Assembly (NCBI GenBank): GCA_965223095.1
Contig: OZ244979.1
Span: 1,736,001 to 1,800,000 of the forward strand
Length of the DNA stretch: 64,000 bases
Reading direction: 5' to 3'
Source of the DNA: J054 sp965223095
GTDB taxonomy: Bacteria > Pseudomonadota > Gammaproteobacteria > Steroidobacterales > GCA-2729495
This document shows positions 43,707 through 52,846 of this stretch, piece after piece. Below the pieces are notes generated by a model. That model saw nothing but the letters and a program-made list of their open reading frames with translations, was not told the origin of the DNA and did not search any database. Made by a program: the position numbers and the translations under genes. How positions within the stretch are numbered: position 1 is the stretch's first letter; each line of letters starts with the position of its first letter.

Positions 43707-45554
43707 CTAGTGACAACGGGCGCAGCTTTCCAGCTGTGCCCGTTTTTCTTCGAAAAGCTGAGCTTGCCGAGTAGGCCAACTAGGCCCGTGACAAACGCCG
43801 CAGTCCAGATCTTTTTCCAGCACCAAGCGATGCGCCACCTCAAAGTGCCAATAACCTGGACGCGGTGTTTCCAGAAACCAGGCGAGATCTTCCGCGTCTA
43901 GATATTGCCATGCATTGTTGTCTTGGCCGTTGATTTGGCTGGGGGCTCGATTGGTCGCGGGGCTTGGGTTTTCGTTATCGTGTCGGTTTGGTCGAGCTGA
44001 AGCTGGCGCGGCTTGTTGGCTTCCGTTGGGCTTGTCAGCTAAGCCATAGCTAGCCGCAGCTTTGCCGGCAATCCTGCCGGTTAGCACGGACGGTCCCAAG
44101 AAAGTGCCGGAGCCGCCATGGGAGCCGTTAATCTGTGCGACTCCGGTCACTTCGCCGGCGGCAAAAAGACCCGGGATTGCCACGCCGTTGATCCCCATGA
44201 CGCGCGCTTCACCATCAATTCGCAAACCGCCCATGCTTTTGCGCGTCATCGGGTAAAGGCGCATGGCGTAGAAAGGGCTACTAGTCAGCGGCGCGGGTGC
44301 GCGGTCAGCGTCCGTGAAGCGGGAAAACTCTTCGTCCTTCCCGGTTTCCACATAGCCGTTGAATTGGTCGACCGTGCTTGCGAGTTGATCGGCCGGCAAG
44401 CCTGCGGTCGCCGCGAGGCTGGTAATGTTGTCAGCTTTTTGTACGATGGACGGATTGCTCAAAATTTCTTCATCGAGGTTTTCGCGTGTCAACCAGGGTG
44501 CGCCGCGAATTTGCAATTTTCTGCGGCCCGCAGCGTCGAAAATCATCCAATAGTTTTGCTCTCGCAGCCCTAATACAGTTTGCTCCAGTTGCTTGCGCGT
44601 GGTGGTTTCGTTGATGAAACGCAGACCATCGGCGTTCACGAATATGGCGGCAGGATTTTGGGCAAGCAAGCCATCAACCCCAGCCGGATCGCGCGGATTC
44701 GGCAATCCAGTGACGAAAATTGTTTGCCTTTCGAGCGGCGAAATATCAGCGTCGAGGCTGCGGCCGAGAGCAATGCCCGAGCCCCTGGCGAAGTGGCCGG
44801 CGCCTGCCAGGAGTCGGTCTGGAAGCGGCGTATTCGGCAACCAATTTGCCCGGACCTTTTTCAAATCATTTTCAAATCCGCCGGTCGCGATCACGACGGA
44901 CGGCGTGAGCAGTTCTCGATCATCGTCATCGCGCAAATCGTGCAGCGTCAGTCTGTAGCCTGAATCTGTGCGCGCGATTTGGCGTACTTCTTGGTTAGGC
45001 GCTAGCCTAATGTTAGGTCGCTCCAAGATGGCACTCAACAAGGGCACCACCGCGTGCACGGAACTGCCCCCTGTGAAATGAAACCGCGGTACGCTAGTTT
45101 CACCCGGGGCGGGTAGTAGCAATTTGAACTCGACGCCATGGGCTGTTAGCCAGTCGTAAACTTCGGGCCGTGATGCCTCCACGTAGCGGCGGGTCCATTC
45201 GGGGTCGCCGTCTTCCGCCCAAGCCATGATGTCGTGGAAGGCGAGTTCTGCGGAATCGATGACGCCTTTGTCGGCCTGCAGGGGCGTGTCCACCAAGAAA
45301 AAACCACCGGCCATCACGGCGTGGCCGCCGCCGACGGAATTCATCTCTAAGACGATGACTTGAGCGCCGGTCTCGCCGGCTTCCAAGGCGGCGGATAGAC
45401 CGGCAATGCCGGCCCCAACCACGATGACATCCGCATCCCGCGTTGCCAAGTTTTGGCGGCAGCCCGAGAGGCCGAGGCTGACACCCAGTAAGGCGGTGGC
45501 GACCATCGCTACGCGGAAACAGGCGCGGGCTTCAAGAACTATAAAGCTGGCCAT
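43707..45554 (-). CDS. FAD-dependent (fumarate reductase-type) lipoprotein with two C-terminal heme c motifs
   Basis: 615 residues from the ATG at 45554; a longer start would bury the signal peptide. Lipobox LSGC after a hydrophobic leader (VAMVATALLGVSLGLSGC). FAD part: DADVIVVGAGIAGLSAALEAGETGAQVIVLE, GGHAVMAGGFFLVDTPLQ, NGSHGGSGTFLGPSVLTGRIAGKAAA, as in fumarate reductase/3-ketosteroid dehydrogenase flavoproteins. After a Ser/Pro/Asn-rich linker comes a short end with CGVCH and, as the last five residues, CARCH, two heme c sites. In Shewanella-type flavocytochromes the hemes are N-terminal; here they are at the C-terminus. It may oxidise or reduce a substrate imported by the neighbouring receptors, passing electrons to cytochromes. 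Confidence 0.86.
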   Translation of the reverse strand: MASFIVLEARACFRVAMVATALLGVSLGLSGCRQNLATRDADVIVVGAGIAGLSAALEAGETGAQVIVLEMNSVGGGHAVMAGGFFLVDTPLQADKGVIDSAELAFHDIMAWAEDGDPEWTRRYVEASRPEVYDWLTAHGVEFKLLLPAPGETSVPRFHFTGGSSVHAVVPLLSAILERPNIRLAPNQEVRQIARTDSGYRLTLHDLRDDDDRELLTPSVVIATGGFENDLKKVRANWLPNTPLPDRLLAGAGHFARGSGIALGRSLDADISPLERQTIFVTGLPNPRDPAGVDGLLAQNPAAIFVNADGLRFINETTTRKQLEQTVLGLREQNYWMIFDAAGRRKLQIRGAPWLTRENLDEEILSNPSIVQKADNITSLAATAGLPADQLASTVDQFNGYVETGKDEEFSRFTDADRAPAPLTSSPFYAMRLYPMTRKSMGGLRIDGEARVMGINGVAIPGLFAAGEVTGVAQINGSHGGSGTFLGPSVLTGRIAGKAAASYGLADKPNGSQQAAPASARPNRHDNENPSPATNRAPSQINGQDNNAWQYLDAEDLAWFLETPRPGYWHFEVAHRLVLEKDLDCGVCHGPSWPTRQAQLFEEKRAQLESCARCH

Positions 45555-45646
45555 GCTCGTTATTTTAACCCGCGGTTTGATCCAAGAGTGGCGAGTCGCG
45601 CCCCTGAATCCACGCATGGCTCTTAAACTTCACCATCGGCGGGCGG

Positions 45647-45952
45647 CTATTCAATGCCCAGCAGTCGACGCCACCAAGCGGCGATGCCGCGAAAATAATC
45701 CACTGCCGGTCGGTTGCGTTAGGGACAGAAAGGGCTCGGCTCGACGCGATAAAAAGGGGGCAACAAATCCTGCGGATAATACGGCTACCGACCGCTTGCC
45801 GTGACCTCGACACAGGCAAAACCCAGTGTCGCGAGGCCGAGTGATACCGCGAACGCGTCGATCAATCCCACCGGGTAGTCGTCGCCAATCAGGTCGTCCA
45901 GCTTCGTGGGAAACAGCGTCGGGTGGTCTCGGTTCGACCCATATACAGGCAT
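45647..45952 (-). pseudogene. IS1182-family transposase, decayed N-terminal fragment
   Basis: Minus strand from the ATG at 45952: PTLFPTKLDDLIGDDYPVGLIDAFAVSLGLATLGF, then VEVTASGR, stop, PYYPQDLLPPFY, matching the IS1182/DUF772 opening (pattern LFPxxLDDxIxxDxPVRxIDAFVxxLDLAxLGF, then TGRPxYxPxxLLKLY). In-frame stops at the place of the conserved RP motif and further on make it non-functional. The remainder of the element is gone. It marks an old insertion between the flavoprotein and TonB receptor genes. Confidence 0.72.
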
Positions 45953-45985
45953 AAAAAAATACCCGCAGCGAACTGCGGGTATTTT
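45953..45985 (-). terminator. Terminator of the TonB receptor gene (bidirectional shape)
   Basis: AAAATACCCGCAG-CGAA-CTGCGGGTATTTT: 13-bp perfect stem with GNRA-like loop, and seven T residues after it on the minus strand, 76 bp beyond the stop at 46061. Confidence 0.9.
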
Positions 45986-46060
45986 CTCAAAGGGCCCAGA
46001 CTATCGACAGCTGCTCTAGTTGGTCCCGCTTTTATAGTGAGTCACTCTTGCGCTTGCGCG

Positions 46061-48181
46061 CTACAGTTTCACATTCAATGTCAACATGTATTCTCGCGGC
46101 GGCAAAGGCGTGCGGATGTTGGTCGTGTTCGGCACCAACAGGCCCGAAACATTGTCCCTGGAGTCTGTCAAATTCTTACCCGACAGAATCAAAGACCAGC
46201 GGCCATCCGGCTGGCCGATGCCAAAGAAGCCGTTGATTCGGGAATAACGTTCAATGGGTAGCGCGTTGGTCACTTCACTGAAATACTCCGTCACGACATT
46301 GATATCGGCGCCCATGAGCAGGTCCCAATCTCCAAAAGCCGGTGTCGAATAGTCGAAGCCGGCGCGCAGACTCCATTCAGGATTGGACGGCAGTTCTCGA
46401 GCCGGACCGCCTTGAATGGGGTTGACCTCATCGCCGTCCATATAGCCGACGTTACCAAAAATGTTGAGATTGTCGGCGGGCGACCAAGTCGCTTCCAACT
46501 CCGCGCCCGCGACGTCCACATCGCCGACGTTCAGTAGGGGGAAGCTCGGATTCAATCCACCCAGTTGGACCGGCACAGTTTGCTGGATATCGTCGTACTG
46601 TGCATAAAATACCGCGGCGTTCAGTCGCAGTGTGTCATCGAGCAAATCGCCCTTGACCCCGACCTCATAATTCCAAACAGTCTGCGGATCGTAAACAACA
46701 GCGGCACAGTTTAGGTTGCCGAAGCAAAGGGTCTGAAAACCGCCGGCCTGGAAGCCACTGGAGACGGACGCATAGGTCATTACATTGTCACTCCAGCTGT
46801 ATTGAATACCCAGCTTCGGCGTGAACTCGTCAAAATCCACATCGAGAATGACGGTATTCCCGGATAAATCATTCCCAATACAGTTTGGGGGTAGATCCAA
46901 GCATTGAATGCGATACTCTTTGTCATCACGGGTCCATCGGCCGCCAACAGTTGCGGATAGCCGATCGCTAAAGTTGTAGGTGGCTTCGGCGAAGACGGCG
47001 TAGCTGATGGTTTCGGAATTGCTGGCTTCGGTGAAGTTGACGAAAAACGCTGGAATCCGGCCGTTGTAAGTCTGGGAGCCGTCTTCGCTCAAATAAAAGG
47101 CCCCGACTAACCAATCCAAATTCTCATTGAAGGCCTTACCAATGAGGTGCAATTCTTGGCTGACTTGATCCATATCCGAAACCGATTTAACCAGGAGACC
47201 CGAGACGCCTGGGAAGCCGCCAAAGCCGCCGCCGGCCAGGTCAAAATCAAACTCATCGTCGATCACTGTGTAGGCCGTAATCGAGCGCAAGTCGACGCTG
47301 CCCAGATTCCAATTCAGATCTAGACTGACGCCTGATTGGTCAGTTAAGCCGCTGTTGACGTTATCTCCGTCCAAGTTCGAGTAGAACCCAGCGACGGGGG
47401 AACCCGCATCGGTGTAAGGCACGCCGTTGTAGCCGTCATTTTCTTGCTTGACGGCCCAGCCGGTGAACGTGGCGTCGATGGCGTCGCCGCCGAACCAGCG
47501 CAGCTTGCCGCGCACGGCTTTGTTTTCGAATTCGCCAGCCTCTCGCCCCGTGATTGGATTAGGTTGCCAGCCTTCGCCGCGGTCTTGGTAGCTAAAGGCC
47601 ACCGAGCCTGCCAGCGCGCCGTCTTCGATGGGACCACCTACCGAGCCCGTGACCTTCGCGGTTTCAAAGCGCCCGTAACCCACCGAGCCATTGGCCCAAA
47701 ACTCATCGCCGGGTTTGCGGGTCACGATCTTGATCGCGCCGGCGATGGTATTGCGGCCATAGAGTGTTGCCTGTGGGCCGCGCAGCACTTCGATGCGCTC
47801 AACGTCCGTTAGATCTAGATTCGCCGAGGCCAAGCGGCCGCGATAGACATCGTCCTCGTAGATACCCACGGGTGACTCGGACACATTGAAGCCCGGGTTT
47901 TGCACGCTGGCGCCGCGGGCATGGATCTGCATGGCTTGGGCGCCCGCGGTAATGGCGTAAGTTTGTAAATTTGGCACCGCGTCGCCGATGTCCTGGCTGG
48001 TGACAATCTGCAGCTTCTCAATGTTGTCGGCTTCAAACGCGCTCACCGCCAGTGGCACTTGCTGAAGATTGGAATCACGTCTCGTCGCCGATACCACGAT
48101 ATCTTCCATTTCGGCCGTCGCCGGCGCCGCGGTGACGAGGAGTGACAGGCCAACTAGGCCCATAAAGCCACGTTTAATCAT
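46061..48181 (-). CDS. TonB-dependent outer-membrane receptor
   Basis: 706 residues from the ATG at 48181 (a TTG at 48196 is in frame but unlikely). Leader MIKRGFMGLVGLSLLVTAAPATA. Plug: EMEDIVVSATRRDSNLQQVPLAVSAFEADNIEKLQIV, IHARGASVQNPGFNVSESPVGIYEDDVYRGR, VERIEVLRGPQATLYGRNTIAGAIKIVTRKP. Barrel with FTPKLGIQYSWSDNVMTYASVSSGFQAGGF and end YMLTLNVKL. Its transport partner may be the MFS gene at 48643, encoded upstream in the same direction with 460 bp between. Confidence 0.93.
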   Translation of the reverse strand: MIKRGFMGLVGLSLLVTAAPATAEMEDIVVSATRRDSNLQQVPLAVSAFEADNIEKLQIVTSQDIGDAVPNLQTYAITAGAQAMQIHARGASVQNPGFNVSESPVGIYEDDVYRGRLASANLDLTDVERIEVLRGPQATLYGRNTIAGAIKIVTRKPGDEFWANGSVGYGRFETAKVTGSVGGPIEDGALAGSVAFSYQDRGEGWQPNPITGREAGEFENKAVRGKLRWFGGDAIDATFTGWAVKQENDGYNGVPYTDAGSPVAGFYSNLDGDNVNSGLTDQSGVSLDLNWNLGSVDLRSITAYTVIDDEFDFDLAGGGFGGFPGVSGLLVKSVSDMDQVSQELHLIGKAFNENLDWLVGAFYLSEDGSQTYNGRIPAFFVNFTEASNSETISYAVFAEATYNFSDRLSATVGGRWTRDDKEYRIQCLDLPPNCIGNDLSGNTVILDVDFDEFTPKLGIQYSWSDNVMTYASVSSGFQAGGFQTLCFGNLNCAAVVYDPQTVWNYEVGVKGDLLDDTLRLNAAVFYAQYDDIQQTVPVQLGGLNPSFPLLNVGDVDVAGAELEATWSPADNLNIFGNVGYMDGDEVNPIQGGPARELPSNPEWSLRAGFDYSTPAFGDWDLLMGADINVVTEYFSEVTNALPIERYSRINGFFGIGQPDGRWSLILSGKNLTDSRDNVSGLLVPNTTNIRTPLPPREYMLTLNVKL

Positions 48182-48642
48182 TTCAATAACCCCCAAGGTT
48201 CCGTATGGACGGCTTTATCCACAAACCGCCGCAATATTTTTTCGCGGGCCGCGCCGGGCGTTGGCTAAAAAGCCACGACCAAGGTGGACCGACTTGCGCC
48301 GGAGATTAGCAAGAAAGCTTTAGAAAAACAGCTTTTGTAAGAGATTTCTCCGTTGGTCATTAAGTTTGTATATTGTCTGTTGTAAAAAAGCATCAAGCTC
48401 ACCCAGACCGCTGGGTGTTTTGGCGGTGGGTTCGCGGCGTCGCGGCTGGACTAATTGCAGCTTAAGCACATGAAATTTAAGAACTAAATGGGCGTTCGCT
48501 TGGGGCTAGGACCGTGCGGAAGGGGGGCGAAGCAGCGTCCTGCCGAGCGGCTAAAAACTGAATCTGAGACCGCGACCACCACCCGCTCGCGCAGGGTTCT
48601 CACGCCCAACAGGCATGGGGTGGCATGACGCGGTGCGGTTGT
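48182..48642. other. Intergenic region, 461 bp
   Basis: Lies between the MFS transporter and the TonB receptor gene, both on the minus strand. No gene supported; it must carry the receptor promoter. Short self-complementary TGGCT-AAAA-AGCCA at 48262-48275 is too weak to call. Confidence 0.35.
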
Positions 48643-49983
48643 TTAAGCAGCTTGATGAGTTTGTCCGGCTCCCGCGGGATCGCGATAACCGGTGCGCCAT
48701 CGTACCAGTACGGCCAGCAGCATGATCGCGGCGTTGATAAATCCAACGACAACAAAGGGTGCCCCCGGCATCCAGGCGTCGAACAGCCAACCACCCAAGA
48801 AGGTGATGGTGAGAATGCCCAGGGACCCGGAAAAATTCATCAGCCCGAGCACGGAGCCGCGAATCTCTTCCGGCGCTTCCTGGCCGATGACGCCCGCGCC
48901 GGACAATATCGCGGCACCTTCGCCCATACCCAGCAGGATGGCCGCCGGAATGAAGGCTGCGGCCAGCGGGTCTGGCGAAAAGCCCACCCAAACATAGGCC
49001 GTCGCGGCCAGGCCCATGGCCATGGCCAATACGGTTACGCGGTCAAAGCGATCCAGCACCCAGCCCCAAACGGGTGCCCAGAGCAGATTGGCCAGGCTGA
49101 CGAGGGCGGCGAAACGGCCGGCTGCTGAGATCGCTGCTTCCAAGCTGAGTCCGTTTTCGATGGCGGACTGACGCGCCCACAGACTAAAAAAGGTCGAAAA
49201 AACCACCAGATCTCCCCGCGCGACGAAAGCTTCGGCGCAGGTCACCAGTATGCGCGGATTGGCGCGGCCGGCACCGATGCCCTCGGCCAATAGCCGCGTG
49301 AGTCTGGTTTTGGCGCGGGCTTTGCCCGGTTTGCCGGCCTTGAGGCCCCGCCACACCGTCAGCGCCGAAACGATGCCCAGCAGACTGCCAAGCCAGTAGG
49401 TCATGCGTCCGGATGTCAGTGTGTCATAGCCGAGGTCCGCGAATACCTCCGGTAGTTGGGACAAGAGCACGATCATGGTCAATGCGCCCAGACCATTGCA
49501 CATGCCCGTGGCCGCGATCATCAGTCCGCGCGAACGATTTTGCGGATAGTCGGCGAGCACCGTGCTCATCATGCAAGTACAGCAGGCCGATCCGATACCG
49601 AAAAACATGCGCACCAAAATCAGTTGAAACATGGATTCCACCAGCGGAAACAGCACAAACGAGGCGCTGATCCAGCAAAATCCCAAGACAAAGATTGGCC
49701 GCCGGCCTATCTTGTCTGCCAGCGCGCCCAGGGGGCCCACGCAAAGGAGCACGACGATTTCGTAAGACAACTGCAAGATGGAGCTTGCCCGGCCTTCTTC
49801 CGCGGTGGCCAAGCCTAAGTTTTCATGCAGCAAGTACGGCTGCATGAAACTGACCACCGCGACAAGCCCAATGGTGAAAAACGCGGCGTAGAGGTAAGTC
49901 AAGGCGTTGCGTGGTGTGACACCGGGGGCGAGATGGATCGGCCCCAAGCGCGCGCTGGTGGTGTTTTCGCCGGTGTCGTTCAT
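48643..49983 (-). CDS. MFS transporter
   Basis: 446 residues from the ATG at 49983; earlier in-frame starts add a basic, non-conserved leader. Twelve helices. Marks: YEIVVLLCVGPLGALADKIGRRPIFVLGFC (A-motif GALADKIGRRP), MFFGIGSACCTCMMSTVLADYPQNRSRGLMIAATGMCNGLGALTM, LLGMGEGAAILSGAGVIGQEAPEEIRGSVLGLMNFSGSLGILTIT. The DRxGRR loop and the second-half motif are standard drug/metabolite antiporter features. Located 460 bp upstream of the TonB receptor on the same strand. Substrate unknown. Confidence 0.9.
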   Translation of the reverse strand: MNDTGENTTSARLGPIHLAPGVTPRNALTYLYAAFFTIGLVAVVSFMQPYLLHENLGLATAEEGRASSILQLSYEIVVLLCVGPLGALADKIGRRPIFVLGFCWISASFVLFPLVESMFQLILVRMFFGIGSACCTCMMSTVLADYPQNRSRGLMIAATGMCNGLGALTMIVLLSQLPEVFADLGYDTLTSGRMTYWLGSLLGIVSALTVWRGLKAGKPGKARAKTRLTRLLAEGIGAGRANPRILVTCAEAFVARGDLVVFSTFFSLWARQSAIENGLSLEAAISAAGRFAALVSLANLLWAPVWGWVLDRFDRVTVLAMAMGLAATAYVWVGFSPDPLAAAFIPAAILLGMGEGAAILSGAGVIGQEAPEEIRGSVLGLMNFSGSLGILTITFLGGWLFDAWMPGAPFVVVGFINAAIMLLAVLVRWRTGYRDPAGAGQTHQAA

Positions 49984-50100
49984 TGCGCAGTGACGGTAAC
50001 CTGAAGTGCGGCGCGTCGCCATCCGGCAGCGCGGGATTCGAGTGGGCGCGACTGGCCCTTGAGCCAAGTCTTTATGCCGCTTAGTTCACACTTTTCGCCC

Positions 50101-50126
50101 TTGACATATTATATTTAGTATATACT
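50101..50126 (+). promoter_or_regulatory. Toxin-antitoxin promoter with palindrome
   Basis: A perfect TTGACA (50101-50106) precedes an AT-rich run containing AGTATATACT (50117-50126), an exact palindrome, and TATACT as a -10 at the short distance of 14 bp. The ATG at 50136 is so close that the message would have almost no leader. The palindrome is a natural target for the XRE antitoxin. Confidence 0.45.
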
Positions 50127-50135
50127 CTATTTGGT

Positions 50136-50423
50136 ATGTGGCAGGTATTGGAGCGTCGGCGCGCTGTAAGACGCCTACCCAAGACGCCAGTGGAGGTCCT
50201 TAAACGCTACGAGAAATGGAAAGATATTGTGACAATCTCGGGGCCACAGGGATTACTTGCCATCAAAGGGCTCCGCGACGAGTCTGTTGGTGGCGAGTGG
50301 AAAGGCCATCGATCTTCGAGACTGGGCGACCAATATAGGGTCATCTATAAGGTAGAGTCGCAGAATGTCGCGGTTAAGGTTATAGACCTTACTGCGCATG
50401 ACTATCGGAGAAAAGGGAAATGA
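50136..50423 (+). CDS. RelE/HigB-type toxin
   Basis: 95 residues. Compact basic protein with VLERRRAVRRLPKTPVEVLKRYEKW, GLLAIKGLRDESVGGEWKGHRSSRLGDQYRVIYKVESQNVAVKVIDLTAHDY: the strand order and the R-L-x-x-x-Y-R-V-I-Y pattern of RelE-family mRNA interferases or HigB toxins. Such toxins cut mRNA at the ribosome. Stop overlaps the antitoxin start by ATGA (50420-50423), the toxin-first order of HigBA-type pairs. Confidence 0.87.
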   Translation: MWQVLERRRAVRRLPKTPVEVLKRYEKWKDIVTISGPQGLLAIKGLRDESVGGEWKGHRSSRLGDQYRVIYKVESQNVAVKVIDLTAHDYRRKGK

Positions 50424-50680
50424 GTGAATTCCGTAAAGCTAGAAAATCTGTAGATGTATCACCTGGCGAATCGGTGAGGATTTTGCGTGAGCTGCAGGAA
50501 CTCAGTCAGAATGAGCTGGCGAAGCTGGCCGGTATCCCACAATCAACGATATCGGCAATCGAGAACGATCGTGTGCGGTTGGGAGTAGAGCGCTCAAAGA
50601 TTCTGGCACGCGCGTTAAAGTGCCATCCGGCAGTTCTTGTTTTTCCTGGCTGGGACGTGAACGTTGAGTCAGCCGCATAA
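50420..50680 (+). CDS. XRE-family antitoxin
   Basis: 86 residues with a single HTH: ESVRILRELQELSQNELAKLAGIPQSTISAIENDRVRLGVERSKILARALKCHPAVLVFPGW. It is typical of HigA-like antitoxins, which bind the toxin and the operon promoter. Overlaps the toxin gene by 4 bases. Together they form one type II module, placed between an MFS gene and an unrelated gene, so probably acquired. Confidence 0.9.
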   Translation: MSEFRKARKSVDVSPGESVRILRELQELSQNELAKLAGIPQSTISAIENDRVRLGVERSKILARALKCHPAVLVFPGWDVNVESAA

Positions 50681-50906
50681 CAAGCGTAAGCAAGCGTTTG
50701 ACCCCGCGGTTCCTGCGCTGCCTCAAACGCGCATATTACGGGCGCAAAGGTGCTGACATCGCAGGTCGTCTGACGACCCAATAGCGACGCAAAAACGCCC
50801 GCCTATAGTGGGCCGGGCCCCTACGTGGCGATCGGCCGCTGTCACTAGGCGGCGATTAGTCAGTTTGGGCGGCGTCCTCGCGGACGCGTCATTGAGTCGC
50901 CGGCCT

Positions 50907-51500
50907 TTAATCCACTAGACGGCAAGTAATCCAACCGTCATCGCCGATGTCCGAGACGGCGACTTCGACCCCCATATCTTTGGCATAGCCCATGATTCGG
51001 GGTCGCACGAACTGGTCATGGATTTCTTCTACCGTAAGATCGAACTGGCCAATGCGTTTGGCTTGTTCAAGCACGTAGCCGAAGGGTTCTTTCCAACGTC
51101 GCATGCCATCGCCGGTCTCGTTTTCCAGGGCCAGTTGATAATGGCAGGCGGTGCGATCAAACATCCCGACCAGCGCGATTTCTTTTTGCCCCGTCTTGCT
51201 AATGAGGTTAGCCATGCGGTCATTGATGGGCTTCATCGTCTTCAGATCATGTTCGACGAACTCGGTGATCTTGCCCATGTCTTTGGCGAACTGCATGGCG
51301 TTTAGATGCATTTTTACCAATGCGTCGTTGACTTCGTGGGCGTAGCCGGTGGTGTTGGACAGGGTGCGAAGCATCACGTTGAGGGATTTGCCTAACTCGG
51401 CTTCGCGACCCTCAAAGCCGCTGAGGGTTTTAAAGTTGTCTACCACGTTGGATTTGCGGGGGGTATGTGGAGGTATCTCTGCCGGAGCTGCTTGTGCCAT
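50907..51500 (-). CDS. Hypothetical protein
   Basis: 197 residues, soluble, no signal peptide or membrane segment. The middle is helical (ELGKSLNVMLRTLSNTTGYAHEVNDALVKMHLNAMQFAKDMGKITEFVEHDLKTMKPINDRMANLISK). The end is acidic with strands (MGVEVAVSDIGDDGWITCRLV). I do not recognise the family. It is divergent from the Rieske oxygenase gene (start 51710) with 209 bp between, which could indicate a regulatory or auxiliary role for that cluster. Confidence 0.65.
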   Translation of the reverse strand: MAQAAPAEIPPHTPRKSNVVDNFKTLSGFEGREAELGKSLNVMLRTLSNTTGYAHEVNDALVKMHLNAMQFAKDMGKITEFVEHDLKTMKPINDRMANLISKTGQKEIALVGMFDRTACHYQLALENETGDGMRRWKEPFGYVLEQAKRIGQFDLTVEEIHDQFVRPRIMGYAKDMGVEVAVSDIGDDGWITCRLVD

Positions 51501-51709
51501 GGTCTTGTGCCTATTCGGGTGAAAGCTTTACCTGTATATAGAGTAAGTATCCGCGGGTAAGCAAGGGCTGGCCGCCCATGGCCCCACGGCCAACCGCGCT
51601 ATGGGCACATCCGGGTCATCCGACTGCGCTGCGGCAACGAAATTCTCCCTAAGCGGGTTGTCGCCGGGAGCCGGCTCAGTTCGCTGGGTTTCGATTGGGG
51701 GTTTGCACG

Positions 51710-52843
51710 ATGTTTATCAATTTCTGGTATCCGGCCGGGCTGGCCGACCAACTCACGGATCAACCTCAGAAGATCCGCATGCTGGGCCAAGATTTTGTCC
51801 TGTTTCGGGATGCCGCCGGGCGGGCCCATTGCCTTGCCAACACCTGCAGCCATCGCGGCGGCGCTTTGGCCGGCGGCAAGCTGAAGGGTGACAATATTGA
51901 GTGTCCTTACCACGGTTGGCAGTTTTCCGGCGATGGTCGTTGCCGGCGAATACCGTCCTTGGGCCCCAGCGGAAAAGTGCCGGCACGGACAAGGGTTGAT
52001 GCCTACCCGGTGGCGGAGAAATATGGCTTGATCTTGGTTTTCTTGGGTCATCTGCCCGAGGCTGAGCGCCCGCCACTGATGGAGATTCCAGAATTCAATT
52101 CGCCGGGCTGGCGAGCCACCTGGATGGAATATGTGGTGCCTTTTAACTATGAGCGGTCCATCGAGAATGGCCTTGATCCGGCCCACAATGAATTTGTGCA
52201 CCCCACCCATGGCTATTCGGGCGAAAACGAGGACTACCGCGTCAATCCGCTGCGGTGGGTGGGCGATGGGCAATGGGGTCCGGGCTTCTTCACCACCTAC
52301 AAGTCGCCTCCCTCCCGTGACAAAGATTTCGCCAAAATGAAGCAGGCCAGCGACTCGCGCGAAGCAGGTTCCGGGGTCATCGGGCCCAACCACATGTGGA
52401 CCTATATCCGCTTCGCCCCGGGCAAGGCCATGCACCAGTATATGTACGAGTGTCCCATCGACGAATTTAATACGCGGGTGTTTCTAATCAACCTGCGCAG
52501 TACCTTTCTCGAAGCCGATATGGACGGCAAGATCAATGCGAAGAACTGGATGATTGCCGAGCAAGATATCCAGGTCTTGTCGGCTCTGCATCCCAAGGTC
52601 ACGCCGGCAACAAACACCAAAGAGTTCATGCTGCCGGCCGATGAAGCCATTCTGCGCTACCGGGGCAAGCTTAAGGAATGGGAGGCTTTGGGGTGGCGCA
52701 TCGATACCGATAAGATCGAGACTGCTGGCCGCGCTGTCGCTTATGCGATCCCCTCGCCGGCGCGGCGGGACGCCAAAAACTGGGTATTGGATGCGATTCC
52801 CTTAGTGCCGGCTGTAAAGACCACAGCCGCTCGCCGTGCTTAA
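51710..52843 (+). CDS. Rieske non-heme iron oxygenase, alpha subunit
   Basis: 377 residues from the ATG at 51710 with GGGGG upstream. Rieske site: CLANTCSHRGG (Cys46, His48) and ECPYHGWQF (Cys65, His68). Catalytic iron site in NGLDPAHNEFVHPTHGYS: Asp156, His159, His164 (D-x2-H-x4-H). It hydroxylates an organic substrate using O2 and reductase-supplied electrons; no ferredoxin or reductase gene is adjacent. Length is between those of phthalate-dioxygenase and oxygenase families of the VanA/steroid (KshA) kind. First of five genes in one direction, with 257 bp before the next. Confidence 0.92.
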   Translation: MFINFWYPAGLADQLTDQPQKIRMLGQDFVLFRDAAGRAHCLANTCSHRGGALAGGKLKGDNIECPYHGWQFSGDGRCRRIPSLGPSGKVPARTRVDAYPVAEKYGLILVFLGHLPEAERPPLMEIPEFNSPGWRATWMEYVVPFNYERSIENGLDPAHNEFVHPTHGYSGENEDYRVNPLRWVGDGQWGPGFFTTYKSPPSRDKDFAKMKQASDSREAGSGVIGPNHMWTYIRFAPGKAMHQYMYECPIDEFNTRVFLINLRSTFLEADMDGKINAKNWMIAEQDIQVLSALHPKVTPATNTKEFMLPADEAILRYRGKLKEWEALGWRIDTDKIETAGRAVAYAIPSPARRDAKNWVLDAIPLVPAVKTTAARRA

Positions 52844-52846
52844 GCA

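Noticed and set aside
48551..48991. 146-codon frame overlapping the end of the MFS gene
   Set aside because: Shadow of the MFS coding sequence in another frame; low-complexity Gly/Arg.
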